Made by a program: the position numbers and the translations under genes. A DNA stretch of 6,619 nt from Desulfobacteraceae bacterium (GTDB taxonomy: Bacteria; Desulfobacterota; Desulfobacteria; Desulfobacterales; SURF-7). Positions 5,884 to 6,619 of this stretch are shown here, one piece after another. The stretch spans positions 1 to 6,619 of the forward strand of contig JAUXCK010000157.1 in the NCBI GenBank assembly GCA_030618925.1, given 5' to 3'. Numbering within the stretch: the stretch's first letter is position 1; each line of letters opens with the position of its first letter. The notes beneath the pieces were generated by a model. The model did no database searches. It was not told where the DNA came from and saw nothing but the letters and a program-made list of their open reading frames with translations.

Positions 5884-6072
5884 ATGGGAAAATATATTGT
5901 GAAGGATACTGGTGACAAAGAGATCAGTATCGATATTCTGAAATTGCGTTATGGCCGCTTATGGGAGGCTGCACTGGACAGGCTGACGCCTCGGCCAGAT
6001 GGCTACTTAACACGTATAAAGCATAAGGGTGAAAAGTTCAGAATTTTTCGGGAGCCGTTCGGAGATAAATAA
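5884..6072 (+). CDS. Unrecognised 62-residue basic protein, first gene of the sigma-54 unit
   Basis: I do not recognise a family. The protein is basic (15 K/R against 10 D/E), has no cysteine, and has no signal peptide or membrane segment. A probable helix LKLRYGRLWEAALDRL (19-34) is followed by a region rich in charged and aromatic residues, GYLTRIKHKGEKFRIFREPF. Support for it being real comes from the ribosome-binding site AGAAGGG at 5873-5879, the upstream sigma-54 promoter with no other gene in between, and the receiver gene 53 bases downstream without an intervening terminator. A DNA-binding or protein-partner role related to the receiver is conceivable but not shown by the sequence. 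Confidence 0.7.
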   Translation: MGKYIVKDTGDKEISIDILKLRYGRLWEAALDRLTPRPDGYLTRIKHKGEKFRIFREPFGDK

Positions 6073-6125
6073 GGATTATTTTAGGGGTAATTTTTTTTCA
6101 CGAACTGAATGGGCAAGGGAATATA

Positions 6126-6560
6126 ATGGACTTATTTAGTAAACTTCAAAAAATGAAAATACTGCTTATCGAGGATGACGAGTGGATTAGAGACTCCATG
6201 AGTCTATTCTTTGAGAGTGAAGGATGTTTCCTGCTTGCGCTTGAGACTGCTGAAGAGGGTATAGCAATGCTTCATAGGCAACACTGTGACATTATTATTT
6301 CCGATTATAGGTTGCCGGGAATGGACGGCATTGAATTTTTTAAACAAATTGAAAAATTAGGTAAAGATTCAGTAAAAATATTAATCACCGCATATAGGAG
6401 TAAGGAAGTGATTTCCAAGGCAAAAAAAGTAGGCATACATGATTTTATTGAAAAGCCTTTTACAGCCCAAATTATCGAAGCGTCCTTGTTACGACTTTTA
6501 ACAAATCTTCATGAATCCCCGACGATGCATATCCAAAAGGGATTCAAGGATGGACACTAG
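6126..6560 (+). CDS. Stand-alone response regulator receiver (REC) protein
   Basis: This 144-residue protein is a CheY-like receiver: a phosphoacceptor that a histidine kinase charges on aspartate. It starts with KILLIEDDEW (acidic pocket E16, D17, D18), followed by the phosphorylation site D60 in IIISDYRLPGMDG, the switch threonine T88 in LITAY, and the conserved lysine K110 with P111 in FIEKPF. All key residues are intact. The receiver ends near residue 127; the 17-residue tail is too short for a DNA-binding, AAA+ or enzymatic output domain. It therefore probably works through protein contacts or in a phosphorelay. SDYRLPGMDGIEFF resembles receivers of NtrC-type regulators, but this copy lacks the sigma-54 activation domain. 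AAGGGA at 6115-6120 supports the start at 6126 over an internal ATG at 6153. It is likely co-transcribed with the 62-residue gene. Confidence 0.93.
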   Translation: MDLFSKLQKMKILLIEDDEWIRDSMSLFFESEGCFLLALETAEEGIAMLHRQHCDIIISDYRLPGMDGIEFFKQIEKLGKDSVKILITAYRSKEVISKAKKVGIHDFIEKPFTAQIIEASLLRLLTNLHESPTMHIQKGFKDGH

Positions 6561-6605
6561 CCAATCTGTTGGGGCGGTGTTTTGATATTGAGCAAGGAGG
6601 ATAAA

Positions 6606-6619
6606 ATGAAAAATAAAAA
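6606..6619 (+). CDS. 5' end of the next gene (partial)
   Basis: An ATG at 6606 starts MKNK before the window ends. It is preceded by a near-perfect ribosome-binding site AAGGAGG at 6594-6600, five bases upstream. It lies 45 bases after the receiver stop with no terminator visible, so it is probably part of the same unit. No function can be read from four codons. Confidence 0.6.

Noticed and set aside
6550..6585. Eleven-codon frame MDTSQSVGAVF overlapping the receiver stop
   Set aside because: It is too short to support as a gene, and the strong ribosome-binding site nearby clearly serves the ATG at 6606.

Overview
The window reads like a chromosome segment from an anaerobic Desulfobacterota-type bacterium (the former sulfate-reducing Deltaproteobacteria). 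This is an inference. It rests on the cvpA-mazG pair, an IHF/HU protein with GLCSF and FKCG signatures, an anaerobic glycerol-3-phosphate dehydrogenase module, and a sigma-54 promoter ahead of a small-protein/receiver pair. No rRNA, tRNA, CRISPR array or insertion sequence is visible. All genes I can support lie on the + strand.

Layout. Positions 1-78 hold the 3' end of an unidentified gene. It is followed by cvpA (membrane protein, 145-672), which overlaps mazG (NTP pyrophosphohydrolase, 654-1490). A GC-rich hairpin with a short T run closes this unit. A sigma-70-like promoter (TTGACA, 17-base spacer, TATTTT) then drives a single IHF/HU-family gene (1663-1938), which is closed by two tandem hairpins. 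After a leader of about 240 bases comes glpA (2273-3850), glpB (3882-5186) and an unrecognised 107-residue gene (5183-5506) that overlaps the end of glpB by four bases. GlpA and GlpB are the catalytic FAD subunit and the second flavoprotein subunit of anaerobic sn-glycerol-3-phosphate dehydrogenase. The usual third subunit, GlpC, which carries electrons to the membrane, is not next in line; the unknown small gene sits in its place.

From about 5507 the composition changes sharply. A very AT-rich spacer of 377 bases (one 60-base stretch, 5641-5700, has only 6 G/C) holds a compact control region: a perfect 18-base palindrome and a related half-site (5650-5687), three CATAATAA repeats (5692-5731), a strong -24/-12 sigma-54 promoter (5761-5776), and a perfect inverted repeat exactly where transcription should begin (5786-5805). 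Downstream are an unrecognised 62-residue basic protein (5884-6072), a stand-alone response-regulator receiver (6126-6560), and the first codons of another gene with a textbook ribosome-binding site (6606 onward, cut by the window end).

The most notable parts are the sigma-54-controlled small-protein/receiver locus with its dense palindromic control region, and the glpAB operon with an unknown gene where glpC would be expected.
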